This document shows positions 8,328-26,308 of a stretch of DNA of 32,387 bases, one piece after another. Position numbers and translations under genes: made by a program. Under the pieces are notes generated by a model. It did not search any database, was not told the origin of the DNA, and worked only from the letters and a program-made list of their open reading frames with translations. Source of the stretch: Mycolicibacterium komossense (GTDB lineage: Bacteria > Actinomycetota > Actinomycetes > Mycobacteriales > Mycobacteriaceae); the NCBI RefSeq assembly GCF_025822605.1, contig NZ_JACKTY010000007.1:1-32387 (forward strand), in the 5' to 3' direction. Within the stretch, counting starts at the first letter, position 1. The number at the start of each line of letters is the position of its first letter.

Positions 8328-9566
8328 CTAGCTGAGCAGTCCCCGGGCCACGTGGGTGATCTGCACTTCATTGCTGCCCGCGTAGATCATCAGAGACTTT
8401 GCGTCGCGGGCCAGCTGCTCCACCCGGTACTCGGTCATGTAGCCGTTGCCGCCGAACAGCTGCACCGCTTCCATGGCCACATCGGTGGCTGCCTGCGAGC
8501 AGTAGTACTTGATCGCCGACGCCTCGGCCAGTGAAATGGTCGCGCCCGTATCGGCGGCCTCGATCACCCGGAACAGCATGTTGCGCACATTCATTCGGGC
8601 CACTTCCATATTGGCCAGCTTGAGCTGGATCAGCTGGAACTGGCCGATCTCCTTGCCCCACAGGACACGGGTCTTGGCGTAGTCGACGCACAGCCGCAGA
8701 CATTCCTCGATCACGCCCAGTGCCATGGCGGCCACGCCGATCCGTTCGGCGGAGAAATTCGATCGGGCGCTGTCGCGGCCGTCGCCGGCACCGCTGTCCT
8801 CGGTCTCGCCCAGCAGATGGTCGCGGCTCAGCCGCACATTGTTGAAGAACAGCTCACCGGTGCGCGAGGAATGAATACCCATCTTGCGGAACGGTTTCGA
8901 TTGAACGAATCCCTCCATGCCGCGGTCGAGCACGAAGGTCAGGACTTTGCGGTCCCGCTTGTCCGCCGCAGGGTCACCCTCGTCCAGCTTTGCGTAGACA
9001 ACCACCACGTCGGCATCCGGCCCGTTGGTGATGAAGGTCTTCTGACCGTTGAGGAGGTAATCGTCACCATCGCGCACCACATAGGATTTCATGCCGCCGA
9101 ACGCATCCGAGCCCGAATCGGGCTCGGTGATGGCCCACGCGCCGACCTTCTCATAGGTGACCAATCCGGGCAGCCAGCGCTCCTGCTGAGCGAGCGTGCC
9201 GCGGCCCATGATCGTCGGCACGGTCAGTCCGAGGCTGACGCCCATTCCGGTGACCACGCCCATGCACACCCGGCACAGCTCGGAGACCACGACAAAGCCC
9301 ATACCCGGCGATCCGCCCGCGCCGAACATGCCGCCGCCACCGGACTTCGACGTCGACTCGCCGCCGTCGCGCATCCGGGCCAATCGCTTGTCCAGCGACT
9401 CCTTGGCCATCGCGTCGATTCCGAACGTGGCGAACAACTTTCGGATGACCGGATACGGCTCCATCTCGCCGCTCTCCAGCGCATCGACATGGGGTCGGAC
9501 CTCTTTGTCCAGGAACTGTCGAACGGCGTCGCGCACCGCAAGGTCGATGTCGGACCACTCGATCAT
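8328..9566 (-). CDS. Acyl-CoA dehydrogenase (FadE-type), relocated catalytic Glu
   Basis: 412 aa with an ATG at 9566. FAD/substrate motifs are EPDSGSDA (~148–155), NGQKTFITNG (~173–182), and the C-terminal QLFGGNGYMTEY. The glutamate used by most acyl-CoA dehydrogenases in the IYEG motif is replaced by alanine (IYAG, A396). A glutamate in SAERIGVAA (E274) sits where isovaleryl-CoA dehydrogenase carries its base, so activity is probably kept with a relocated base and a branched or bulky acyl-CoA substrate. Residues ~56–90 hold a charged then glycine-rich insert (KSGGGGMFGAGG). The gene is alone on its strand and divergent from the cyclase, so no operon partner points to its substrate. Confidence 0.88.
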   Translation of the reverse strand: MIEWSDIDLAVRDAVRQFLDKEVRPHVDALESGEMEPYPVIRKLFATFGIDAMAKESLDKRLARMRDGGESTSKSGGGGMFGAGGSPGMGFVVVSELCRVCMGVVTGMGVSLGLTVPTIMGRGTLAQQERWLPGLVTYEKVGAWAITEPDSGSDAFGGMKSYVVRDGDDYLLNGQKTFITNGPDADVVVVYAKLDEGDPAADKRDRKVLTFVLDRGMEGFVQSKPFRKMGIHSSRTGELFFNNVRLSRDHLLGETEDSGAGDGRDSARSNFSAERIGVAAMALGVIEECLRLCVDYAKTRVLWGKEIGQFQLIQLKLANMEVARMNVRNMLFRVIEAADTGATISLAEASAIKYYCSQAATDVAMEAVQLFGGNGYMTEYRVEQLARDAKSLMIYAGSNEVQITHVARGLLS

Positions 9567-9690
9567 GGATTCTCGATTCGGATTGTCAGACCAGGGCTGG
9601 ATCTCTGGGTGGTGAGCTCACGACGTTACGCCGCCGGCTTTCGGCCGCAGAGGTACTCGGCGTGTGACCGGAGCGACACGGCTCGACTCA

Positions 9691-9720
9691 TTGCCCGCGC
9701 CCAGCGCCACCACCTACGCT
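9691..9720 (+). promoter_or_regulatory. Promoter giving a leaderless GTG start
   Basis: TTGCCC (9691–9696), an 18-base spacer and TACGCT (9715–9720) precede the GTG at 9728 by seven bases, so transcription would begin at or next to the start codon. No Shine-Dalgarno is present. Leaderless GTG/ATG mRNAs are common in mycobacteria. Confidence 0.5.
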
Positions 9721-9727
9721 GGCGCCG

Positions 9728-10639
9728 GTGGAGCCCGAGAGACCTGAGACGCCGGAGCAGGTGTCCGCCGGACTTGAGCAGCTCGCCGATGCGGTCACAA
9801 AAGCCCCTGCTCAGCAGCAGTCACGCGGTGTCACCGGCTGGATTTCCGAGACCAACCGCAGCCCCGGCGTCATCTCGTTGATCAGACGCGCACGCCGGAT
9901 ACTGCCCGGTGACCCCGAGTTCGGCGATCCGCTGTCGATGGCAGGCGATGGCGGACCCCGGGCCGCCGCGCGAGCCGCCGACCGGCTCCTGCCTCACCAC
10001 GAGGCCGCGACCCGCGAAGTCAGCCTCGCCGGACTGCAGGTCTGGCAGGCACTCACCGAGCGGCTATCCCGCAAACCGTCGGACTCCGAGGTCACCATCG
10101 TCTTCACCGACCTGGTCGGTTTCTCCGACTGGTCGCTGGCCGCGGGCGATGACGCCACCCTGACGCTGCTGCGCCGGGTCTCGGCGGCCATCGAACCGCC
10201 GCTGCTTGGCCGCGGCGGTCATATCGTCAAGCGGATGGGCGACGGGATCATGGCGACATTCCGGAGCCCGACGGTTGCCCTCGCTGCTGTGCTGATAGCG
10301 CGGGACGCTGTGAAATCGCTTGACGTGGACGGCTACACACCGCGGATGCGATTCGGCCTGCACACCGGCCGGCCGCAGCGCATCGGCGCCGACTGGCTCG
10401 GTGTCGACGTCAACATCGCGGCCAGGGTGATGGAACGCGCCACCCGCGGCGGGGTTATCGTCTCTGGACCGACGCTGGACCTCATCGCGCAGACCGATCT
10501 CGAGGAACTGGGCGTCACCGTCAAGAAGGTGCGCAAACAGGTCTTCGCGCCACGACAGAGCGGTGTGCCCGCCGACATGGTGATGTACCGAGTCAAGACC
10601 CGGCGGGAGCTGCCGGGAGACGACGAAGTCGACGACTAG
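9728..10639 (+). CDS. Class III adenylate cyclase (Rv1647-like)
   Basis: 303 aa from the GTG at 9728. The catalytic domain fills ~120–290. Both metal aspartates (D128 in FTDLVGFS, D172 in RMGDG), the adenine-specifying lysine and aspartate (K168, D222), and the transition-state asparagine and arginine (N229, R233 in VNIAAR) can all be aligned, so it should convert ATP to cAMP as a homodimer. The N-terminal ~110 residues resemble the helical region of other mycobacterial cyclases; no membrane span is seen. Position near pheST matches Rv1647 of M. tuberculosis as I recall it. It ends on a CTAG shared with the convergent gene. A leaderless promoter is likely. Confidence 0.92.
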   Translation: MEPERPETPEQVSAGLEQLADAVTKAPAQQQSRGVTGWISETNRSPGVISLIRRARRILPGDPEFGDPLSMAGDGGPRAAARAADRLLPHHEAATREVSLAGLQVWQALTERLSRKPSDSEVTIVFTDLVGFSDWSLAAGDDATLTLLRRVSAAIEPPLLGRGGHIVKRMGDGIMATFRSPTVALAAVLIARDAVKSLDVDGYTPRMRFGLHTGRPQRIGADWLGVDVNIAARVMERATRGGVIVSGPTLDLIAQTDLEELGVTVKKVRKQVFAPRQSGVPADMVMYRVKTRRELPGDDEVDD

Positions 10640-12216
10640 CGGAACTCGTCGGCGCTGGCCTCGATCCAATCCGACAGCCACTCGGCGGGCGGCTCGTCGA
10701 GTAGTTCGCCCGGCATCAGCCAGTCGTAGATTTCCGCATACGTGCGGGTGCGCTGCCCCTCAATCCGGCGGTTGAGCATCGCCGGCGACAACTCACCGAA
10801 CCCATCGAGTCCCATCGATGCCACGATCTGCGCCGCGCTGGCAACGGTGGCCTGCTGGAAGTGGAACACCCGGTCGGTCTTGTCGGGCACGGACAGGGCC
10901 CTGGCCCGGGCCGGGTCCTGGGTGGCGACCCCGGTGGGACAGTGGTTGGTGTTGCAGGTCAGTGCCTGGATGCAGCCGACGGCAAACATCATCGCCCGGG
11001 CCGACATGGTGAAGTCAGCGCCCTGGATGATGCGGGTGACGATGTCGACCCCGCTGGCCACCTTGCCCGAGGCGCCGATCCGGATCCGGTCGCGCAGCCC
11101 GACCCCGACCAGGCTGTTGTGCACCAGCATCAGCGCCTCGGTGAGCGGCATACCGACGTGGTCCTCGAATTCCTGCGGTGCCGCGCCGGTGCCACCTTCG
11201 GAGCCGTCGACGATGACGAAGTCGGGGGTGACGCCGGTCGCCAGCATGGCCTTGCAGATGGACAGGAACTCGCTCCTGGCGCCGATGCACAGCTTGAACC
11301 CGACCGGCTTGCCGCCGGACAGTCGCCGCAGCGTCGTGATGAACGCCATCATTTCCACCGGCGTGCGGAACGCGGTGTGTGCCGGCGGCGACACCACGGT
11401 CTTGCCTTCGGGGACACCGCGGGTGGCGGCGATCTCGGCGCTCACCTTCGGCCCTGGCAGTACTCCACCGAGACCTGGTTTGGCGCCCTGGGACAACTTG
11501 ATCGAGACGGCTTTGACCGCGGGCAGCGTGGCCTTCTGGGTGAACAGGGCGGGGTCGAAGTTGCCGTCGGCGTCGCGGCAGCCGAAATACCCCGAACCGA
11601 GCTCCCAGATCAGGTCGCCGCCCGGTTTCAGGTGGTAGGGACTGATCCCGCCCTCGCCGGTGTCGTGGGCGAACCCGCCGCGGGCCGCACCACCGTTGAG
11701 TGCTTCGATGGCGTTACCCGAGAGTGCGCCGAAACTCATCGCAGAAACATTCAGCAGCGCAATGTCATATGGCTGCGTGCAATCCGGACCGCCGACCCGC
11801 ACCCGCGGGGCCAGCTCGGTCGCGAGCTTCGCCCGCAGCGAGTGGCGCAGGAATTCGTAGCCGAGGGCGTAGACATCGCGTTCGGTTCCGAACGGCTCGT
11901 CACCCTTGGTGCCCTTGGCCCGCTCGTAGACCATGTCGCGGGTCTCACGGTCGAACGGCGTCGCCTCGGTGGGGGATTCGACAAAGTACTGCCGGATCTC
12001 GGGCCGGATCTTCTCCAGCAGGAACCGGGCGTGCCCAAGAATCGGATAGGTCCGCAGGATGGAGTGTCTGGTCTGGGTCAGGTCCCAGGTGCCGAGCGCG
12101 GCCAGCACACCGAACAGCGCCGCGGGCGGCCACCATCCGTCTCCGGCGATCGAGGCCAGCAGCGCCGAGACGACTGCGGCGAGCCACAGCGCGGCAATGA
12201 TGGCAGGCCTGAGCAC
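10636..12216 (-). CDS. FMN-binding glutamate synthase-like protein, membrane-anchored
   Basis: 526 aa from the GTG at 12216 (MLRPAIIAALWL); the open frame extends further but would run over the pheS promoter. Residues ~4–42 are hydrophobic and probably form one or two membrane spans. The rest is the FMN/synthase domain of GltB: MSFGALSGNA, KPGLGGVLPG, DGSEGGTGAAP and the 3Fe-4S motif C415-x5-C421-x4-C426 followed by PTGVATQ. The glutaminase domain of true GltB is absent, so it cannot use glutamine alone; the reaction is unknown, perhaps ammonia-dependent glutamate synthesis or another flavin oxidoreduction. It is divergent from pheS and overlaps the cyclase tail to tail by four bases. Confidence 0.85.
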   Translation of the reverse strand: MLRPAIIAALWLAAVVSALLASIAGDGWWPPAALFGVLAALGTWDLTQTRHSILRTYPILGHARFLLEKIRPEIRQYFVESPTEATPFDRETRDMVYERAKGTKGDEPFGTERDVYALGYEFLRHSLRAKLATELAPRVRVGGPDCTQPYDIALLNVSAMSFGALSGNAIEALNGGAARGGFAHDTGEGGISPYHLKPGGDLIWELGSGYFGCRDADGNFDPALFTQKATLPAVKAVSIKLSQGAKPGLGGVLPGPKVSAEIAATRGVPEGKTVVSPPAHTAFRTPVEMMAFITTLRRLSGGKPVGFKLCIGARSEFLSICKAMLATGVTPDFVIVDGSEGGTGAAPQEFEDHVGMPLTEALMLVHNSLVGVGLRDRIRIGASGKVASGVDIVTRIIQGADFTMSARAMMFAVGCIQALTCNTNHCPTGVATQDPARARALSVPDKTDRVFHFQQATVASAAQIVASMGLDGFGELSPAMLNRRIEGQRTRTYAEIYDWLMPGELLDEPPAEWLSDWIEASADEFR

Positions 12217-12261
12217 GGCGCGAGGGTATCGCGGCGCACGAGGAGCCGTATCGCGATCACC

Positions 12262-12267
12262 TATGAT
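12262..12267 (+). promoter_or_regulatory. -10 element of the pheST promoter
   Basis: TATGAT is a strong match to the mycobacterial -10 and would start a leader of roughly 45 bases before pheS. No convincing -35 lies 16–19 bases upstream. Confidence 0.45.
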
Positions 12268-12274
12268 CGGCACT

Positions 12275-12293
12275 TGCGTCTCGGTAGGACGCA
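12275..12293 (+). promoter_or_regulatory. Small hairpin in the pheS leader
   Basis: Perfect arms TGCGTC (12275–12280) and GACGCA (12288–12293) with a seven-base loop sit at the very 5' end of the predicted pheST mRNA, about nine bases before the GAGGAG ribosome site. It is too short to be a T-box. It could protect the 5' end or modulate translation; function is inference. Confidence 0.4.
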
Positions 12294-12304
12294 CCAATCT
12301 GTGA

Positions 12305-13356
<1,052 letters not shown>

Positions 13357-13357
<1 letters not shown>

Positions 13358-15873
13358 TGCGCATTCCGTACAGCTGGTTGCGGGACGTTGTCGCTGCTGG
13401 TGCACCCGGGTGGGATGTCTCCCCAGAGGATCTCGAGCGCGCGTTGATCCGCGTCGGCCACGAGGTCGAAGAGGTGATCACGCTCGGCCCCGTCACCGGT
13501 CCGCTGACGATGGGCCGGGTCACCGCCATCGAGGAGCTCACTGAGTTCAAGAAGCCGATCCGCGCCTGCAAGGTCGATGTCGGTGAACCCGATCCGCGCG
13601 ATATCGTCTGCGGCGCAACCAATTTCGAGGTCGGCGATTTGGTTGTGGTGGCACTGCCCGGCACCACATTGCCAGGTGATTTTCACATCGCCACCCGCAA
13701 GACCTACGGGCACATCTCCGACGGGATGATCTGCTCGGCATCGGAAATAAGCCCGGCACTGGGTTTGGGATCATCTGAGCATTCCGGAATCATGGTGTTC
13801 CCTCCAGGAACCGCGGAGCCGGGCGCCGACGGGATCGAGGTGCTCGGGCTCGACGACATCGTGTTCGACGTGGCGATCACCCCGGACCGCGGTTACTGCC
13901 TGTCGGTGCGAGGGCTGGCCCGCGAGATCGCGTGCGCTTTCGACCTCGACTTCGTCGACCCCGCCGATATCGCACCTCTGCCGGCCGAGCGCGAAGCCTG
14001 GCCGCTGACCATCCAACCGGGCACCGGTGTGCAGCGGTTCGGTCTGCGCCCGGTCACCGGAATCGATCCGGCCGCGGTGTCGCCGTGGTGGCTTCGGCGT
14101 CGGCTCATATTGTCCGGCATCCGGCCGATCTCTCCGGCCGTGGACGTCACCAACTACGTGATGATCGAACTCGGCCATCCGATGCATGCGCACGATCGCA
14201 GCCTGATCACCGGCGGCTTCGACGTGAGGTTCGCCCGGCCCGGTGAAACCGTCGTCACATTGGACGACGTTGAGCGCACGCTTGATCCAGGCGACGTGCT
14301 GATCGCTGACGATGTCGCCGTCGCGGCCATCGGCGGCGTGATGGGCGCGGGCACCACCGAGGTCCGCTCGAGCACCACTGATGTCCTGCTCGAAGCGGCG
14401 GTCTGGGATCCGGCGACGACGTCGCGCACCCAGCGGCGCCTGCATCTGGTCAGCGAGGCCGGTCGCCGCTACGAGCGCTCCGTGGACCCGGCCATCTCGG
14501 TGGCCGCCATCAACCGGTGCGCCGCGCTGCTCGCCGAGATCGCCGGCGGCACCATCGAACCCGCGCTGACCGACTGGCGCGGCGACCCGCCACGCGAAGA
14601 CTGGTCGCACCCGCCGGTCCGCATCCCTGCGGATCTGCCGGATCGCACTGCTGGCGTCGAATACGGCGACGGCGTCACCGCCGCCCGGCTCGCCCAGGTA
14701 GGCGCCGAGGTGGTTGCCGAGGCTGACGGCGTGCTGGTCGTGACCCCGCCGAGTTGGCGCCCGGACCTGGTGCAGCCTGCGGACCTCGTCGAAGAGGTGC
14801 TGCGACTGGAGGGGCTCGACAAGATCCCGTCGGTGTTGCCGCAGGCACCCGCCGGTAGAGGCCTGACTGCTCTGCAGAAACGCCGCCGGGCGATCGGCAA
14901 ATCGCTGGCGCTGTCCGGATATGTCGAGATTTTGCCGACGCCGTTCTTGCCCGCCGGGGTGTTCGACCAGTGGGGTCTGCCCGACGACGACGTCCTGCGC
15001 GCCACCACGACCGTGCTCAACCCGCTGGAGGCCGACCGGCCGCAGCTGGCCACCACGCTGCTTCCCGGGCTGTTGGAAGCGTTGGCACGCAACGTGTCCC
15101 GTGGTGCGGTCGACACGGCGCTGTTCGCCATCGCTCAGGTGGTGCAGCCGACGACCGAGACCAGAGCGGTCGACCTGATCCCGACCGACCGCAGGCCGAC
15201 CGATGACGAGATCGCGATGCTCGACGCGTCGCTGCCGGAACAGCCGCAACATGTCGGTGTCGTGCTGACCGGGTTGCGCGAACCGCGCGGACCATGGGGA
15301 CCGGGTCGGCCCGTCGAGGCGGCCGATGCTTTCGAAGCGGTCCGAGTGATCGCCGCGGCCAGCGGAGTCGACGTCACGTTGCGGACGGCCCAGCGGTTGC
15401 CGTGGCACCCCGGCCGCTGCGCGGAAGTCTTCGTCATCTCGGGGGGTACCGAGACCAGCGTTGGCTACGCCGGCCAATTGCATCCGGCCGTGATCGAACG
15501 GACGGGCCTGCCCAAGGGCACCTGCGCCGCCGAGCTCAACTTGGCGGCGATCCCGGTCACCGAGTCGCTGCCCGCACCGAAGGTGTCTCCGTTCCCCGCG
15601 GTGTTCCAGGACGTCAGCCTCGTCGTCGACGAGGCCGTGTCCGCCCAAGCCGTTGTTGAGGCCGTCCGCGCGGGCGCAGGCGAACTGCTGGAAGCCGTCC
15701 AGCTGTTCGATGTCTACACCGGCCCGCAGATCGGCGAACAGCGCAAATCGCTGACCCTGGCACTGCGGTTCCGCGCCGCGGACCGGACCCTGACCGAGGA
15801 CGAGGCTAGCGCGGCCCGCGACGCGGCCGTGGCCGCCGCGGCCGAGGCCGTCGGCGCGGTGCAGAGGGCCTAG
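13357..15873 (+). CDS. pheT: Phenylalanyl-tRNA synthetase beta chain
   Basis: 838 aa, near the usual ~830 for mycobacteria. Domains in order are the EMAP-type tRNA-binding domain (~40–150), B3/B4 editing region (~215–380), B5, the catalytic-like core, and the C-terminal ferredoxin-fold anticodon-binding domain (~745–838, starting [14 protein letters not shown]). It forms the alpha2/beta2 enzyme with PheS and removes mischarged tyrosine. Start ATG overlaps the pheS stop as TGATG. The gene is followed by a long stem-loop before the arginine operon. Confidence 0.97.
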
Positions 15874-15897
15874 CTTTTCCGCGCTTTTCCGGGCGAG

Positions 15898-15947
15898 CAG
15901 ACGTAAACGTCCCTGATCGTCGACCAATTGCGGGATGTTTGCGTCTG
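15898..15947 (+). terminator. 16-bp stem-loop after pheT
   Basis: Left arm 15898–15913 (CAGACGTAAACGTCCC) pairs with right arm 15932–15947 (GGGATGTTTGCGTCTG) over all 16 positions in RNA, two of them G·U, around an 18-base loop. It begins 25 bases after the pheT stop and ends 53 bases before argC. There is no U-tract, so it is either a mycobacterial-type terminator of pheST or a structural element in read-through RNA reaching argC. Confidence 0.6.
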
Positions 15948-15974
15948 GTCGCCGAAGAATGAATTTGCATCTGA

Positions 15975-18251
<2,277 letters not shown>

Positions 18252-18255
<4 letters not shown>

Positions 18256-19126
18256 CCGTGCCAACGGAGACCCACACCAAGGCGCAGGTGCTCGCCGAAG
18301 CCTTGCCCTGGCTCAAACAGCTGCACGGCAAGATCGTTGTCGTCAAGTACGGCGGTAACGCGATGACCGACGATCTCCTCAAAGCCGCGTTCGCCGCCGA
18401 TATGGTCTTCCTGCGCAACTGCGGTATTCATCCTGTCGTCGTCCACGGTGGCGGGCCGCAGATCAGCGCGATGCTCAAACGCCTCGGTATCGCAGGCGAT
18501 TTCAAAGGTGGCTTCCGGGTCACCACCCCCGAGGTCCTCGATGTGGCCAGGATGGTGCTGTTCGGTCAGGTCGGCCGCGAACTGGTCGGCCTCATCAATG
18601 CGCACGGGCCCTACGCAGTCGGTGTCACCGGCGAAGACGCCCAGCTGTTCACCGCCGTGCGGCGCAGTGTGCTGGTCGACGGCGTGTCCACCGATATCGG
18701 ACTGGTCGGCGACGTCGACCAGGTCAATGCCGTCTCGATCCTGGATCTCATTGCGGCAGGACGTATTCCGGTGGTCTCGACGATCGCCCCCGATACCGCG
18801 GGTGTCGTGCACAACATCAACGCCGACACCGCGGCCGCGGCACTGGCCGAGGCGTTGGGCGCCGAGAAGCTGTTGATGCTCACCGATGTCGAAGGCCTGT
18901 ACACCGACTGGCCCGATCGGGACTCACTCGTCAGTGAGATCGACGCCGGCGCGCTGGCACAACTGTTGCCGCGGCTGGAGAGTGGCATGGTGCCCAAGAT
19001 CGAAGCGTGTCTGCGGGCGGTCGGAGGTGGTGTGCCCAGCGCACACGTCATCGACGGCCGAGTGGAGCACTGCGTGTTGGTCGAACTGTTCACCGATGAA
19101 GGCGCAGGGACGAAGGTGATACCCGC

Positions 19127-19130
<4 letters not shown>
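18252..19130 (+). CDS. argB: Acetylglutamate kinase
   Basis: 292 aa amino-acid kinase family member; phosphorylates N-acetylglutamate with ATP, the second step and usual point of arginine feedback. Visible motifs are [10 protein letters not shown] (phosphate-binding lysine), HGGGPQIS (substrate loop), and [12 protein letters not shown] near residue ~200. The ~25-residue N-terminal helix typical of arginine-sensitive enzymes is present, so allosteric inhibition is expected. ATGA overlaps link it to argJ and argD. Confidence 0.97.
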
Positions 19131-21761
<2,631 letters not shown>

Positions 21762-21793
21762 AGTAGCTTTTCCCAAACGAAGGAGATTTGTTC

Positions 21794-24419
<2,626 letters not shown>

Positions 24420-26189
24420 CTACTCGGAGAACTCCGACAGTTCCAACCAACGGTCCTCGAGCTCGGCGTTCTCCGCCTCCAACGCGCGCAATCGGGTGGT
24501 CAGCTCCGCCAGTCCCGCGTAGTCGCTGGCGTCATGTTCGGCCATCGTGACATGCAGGGCGGCAATCTGTTTGGCGATCTTGGCGATCTTGCGCTCGGCA
24601 GCCGCGATCTCCTTCTGCGTCGTGTAGAGATCGGCGCCGGCCGAGCCCCCACCTGACGATGTCGGATTCGACCCTGCGGAGGCCGGCGCAGCCTTCGCTA
24701 GCCGCAGGTATTCGTCGACGCCGCCGGGCAGGTGGCGCAGCCGTCCGTCGAGGATCGCGTACTGCTGATCGGTGACGCGCTCGAGCAGGTACCGATCGTG
24801 CGAGACGACGATCAGTGTGCCGGGCCATGAGTCCAGCAGGTCTTCGGTAGCGGCCAACATGTCAGTGTCGACGTCGTTGGTGGGCTCGTCGAGGACCAGG
24901 ACGTTCGGCTCCGACAGAATGGTCAGCAACAGCTGCAGCCGGCGCCGCTGACCACCGGAGAGTTCCCCGACCCGGGCGGAGAGGTGTTCGCGACGGAACC
25001 CGAGCCGTTCCAGCAGCTGCGCGGGGGTGATGTCTTTGCCGTCCACCTGGAAATCGGTCTGCAGCTGGGCCAGTACTTCGCGGACCATCTCGGCTTCGTG
25101 GGCGGCCAGGATGCCGGCCTGTTGGTCGAGCATCGCCAGCTTCACGGTCTTCCCGCGCTTGACCCGACCGCTGTCGGGGGTGACCGTGCCGGCGATCAAG
25201 CCGAGTAGCGTCGATTTACCCGCGCCGTTGGCGCCCAGGATGCCGGTGCGTTCGCCCGGACCGATCCGCCACTCGATATCGCGCAGGATCGGCCTGGCGT
25301 CATAGGAGACCGAAACGTCCAGCAGGTCGACGACTTCCTTACCGAGGCGGGCCGTCGCGAGCTTGGCCAGTTCGATCGGATTCCGCAGTGGCGGCACGTC
25401 TTCGATCAGCTGGTTGGCCGCTTCGATGCGGAACTTCGGCTTCGACGTGCGGGCCGGGGCTCCGCGGCGCAGCCAGGCCAGCTCCTTTTTCATCAGGTTC
25501 TGGCGTTTCGCCTCCATCGTCGCGGCCTGACGGTCTCGTTCCACCCGCTGCAAGATGTACGCCGCATAGCCACCGTCGAAGGGCTCCACGATGCCGTCGT
25601 GCACTTCCCAGGTGGTCAGGGCAACTTCGTCGAGGAACCACCGGTCGTGGGTCACGACCAGCAGACCGCCGCTGGTGCGGGCCCAGCGCGTCTTGAGGTG
25701 ACCCGCCAGCCACGTGATGCCCTCCACGTCGAGGTGGTTGGTGGGCTCGTCGAGGGCGATGACATCCCAGTCGCCCATCAGTAGCTGGGCCAGCTGGACG
25801 CGGCGACGCTGGCCACCTGAGAGCGTCGAGACCAGGGCGTCCCAGGCGATATCGGCGACCAACCCGCCGACGACATCGCGGACTTTGGGGTCACCGGCCC
25901 ACTCGTGATCGGCCAGGTCACCGACCAATACGTGGCCGACCGTGCTGGCGCCGTCGAGGATGTCTGATTGGTCGAGGAAACCGACCCGGACGCCGGTGCG
26001 ACGGGTAACCCGACCCGAATTAGGAATGAGTTCACCGGTCAGCATGCTCAGCAGGCTCGATTTGCCATCACCGTTGCGGCCGACGATCCCGATGCGGTCG
26101 CCTTCGTTGACGCCGACCGTCAAGGAGTCGAAGACCACCTGCGTCGGGAATTCCAGATGCAGTGCCTCAGCTCCAAGCAGGTGTGCCAC
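24420..26189 (-). CDS. ABC-F ATPase, Uup-like
   Basis: 589 aa with two ABC cassettes and no membrane span, so it is a ribosome-acting ABC-F protein rather than a transporter. Walker A motifs are GRNGDGKSS (~37–45) and GANGAGKST, each with an LSGGQRRR signature and LDEPTN Walker B. The linker between cassettes is rich in charged residues (~225–270), and the C-terminal ~75 residues form a coiled coil (ERKIAKIAKQIAAL onward), as in Uup. ABC-F proteins ease stalled ribosomes, and some give macrolide tolerance. The start is the GTG at 26189. It is probably the intact form of the split Rv1667c/Rv1668c of M. tuberculosis (recalled). Confidence 0.9.
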   Translation of the reverse strand: MAHLLGAEALHLEFPTQVVFDSLTVGVNEGDRIGIVGRNGDGKSSLLSMLTGELIPNSGRVTRRTGVRVGFLDQSDILDGASTVGHVLVGDLADHEWAGDPKVRDVVGGLVADIAWDALVSTLSGGQRRRVQLAQLLMGDWDVIALDEPTNHLDVEGITWLAGHLKTRWARTSGGLLVVTHDRWFLDEVALTTWEVHDGIVEPFDGGYAAYILQRVERDRQAATMEAKRQNLMKKELAWLRRGAPARTSKPKFRIEAANQLIEDVPPLRNPIELAKLATARLGKEVVDLLDVSVSYDARPILRDIEWRIGPGERTGILGANGAGKSTLLGLIAGTVTPDSGRVKRGKTVKLAMLDQQAGILAAHEAEMVREVLAQLQTDFQVDGKDITPAQLLERLGFRREHLSARVGELSGGQRRRLQLLLTILSEPNVLVLDEPTNDVDTDMLAATEDLLDSWPGTLIVVSHDRYLLERVTDQQYAILDGRLRHLPGGVDEYLRLAKAAPASAGSNPTSSGGGSAGADLYTTQKEIAAAERKIAKIAKQIAALHVTMAEHDASDYAGLAELTTRLRALEAENAELEDRWLELSEFSE

Positions 26190-26308
26190 CGGGCCACCCT
26201 AGTGTCCGATTGCAAGCCTGGCCAAAGCAAAAGACCGTACATATGCGGTATGCCATGATGTGCAAGCTGTCGGGCCCATCAAGCAGGACATTCGTAGGGG
26301 AGCAGCGA

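Noticed and set aside
26190..26308. Defined promoters in the divergent gap
   Set aside because: TTGCAA (26210–26215) and TACATAT (26239–26245) are spaced too far apart; a repeated TGCAAGC is too short to interpret.
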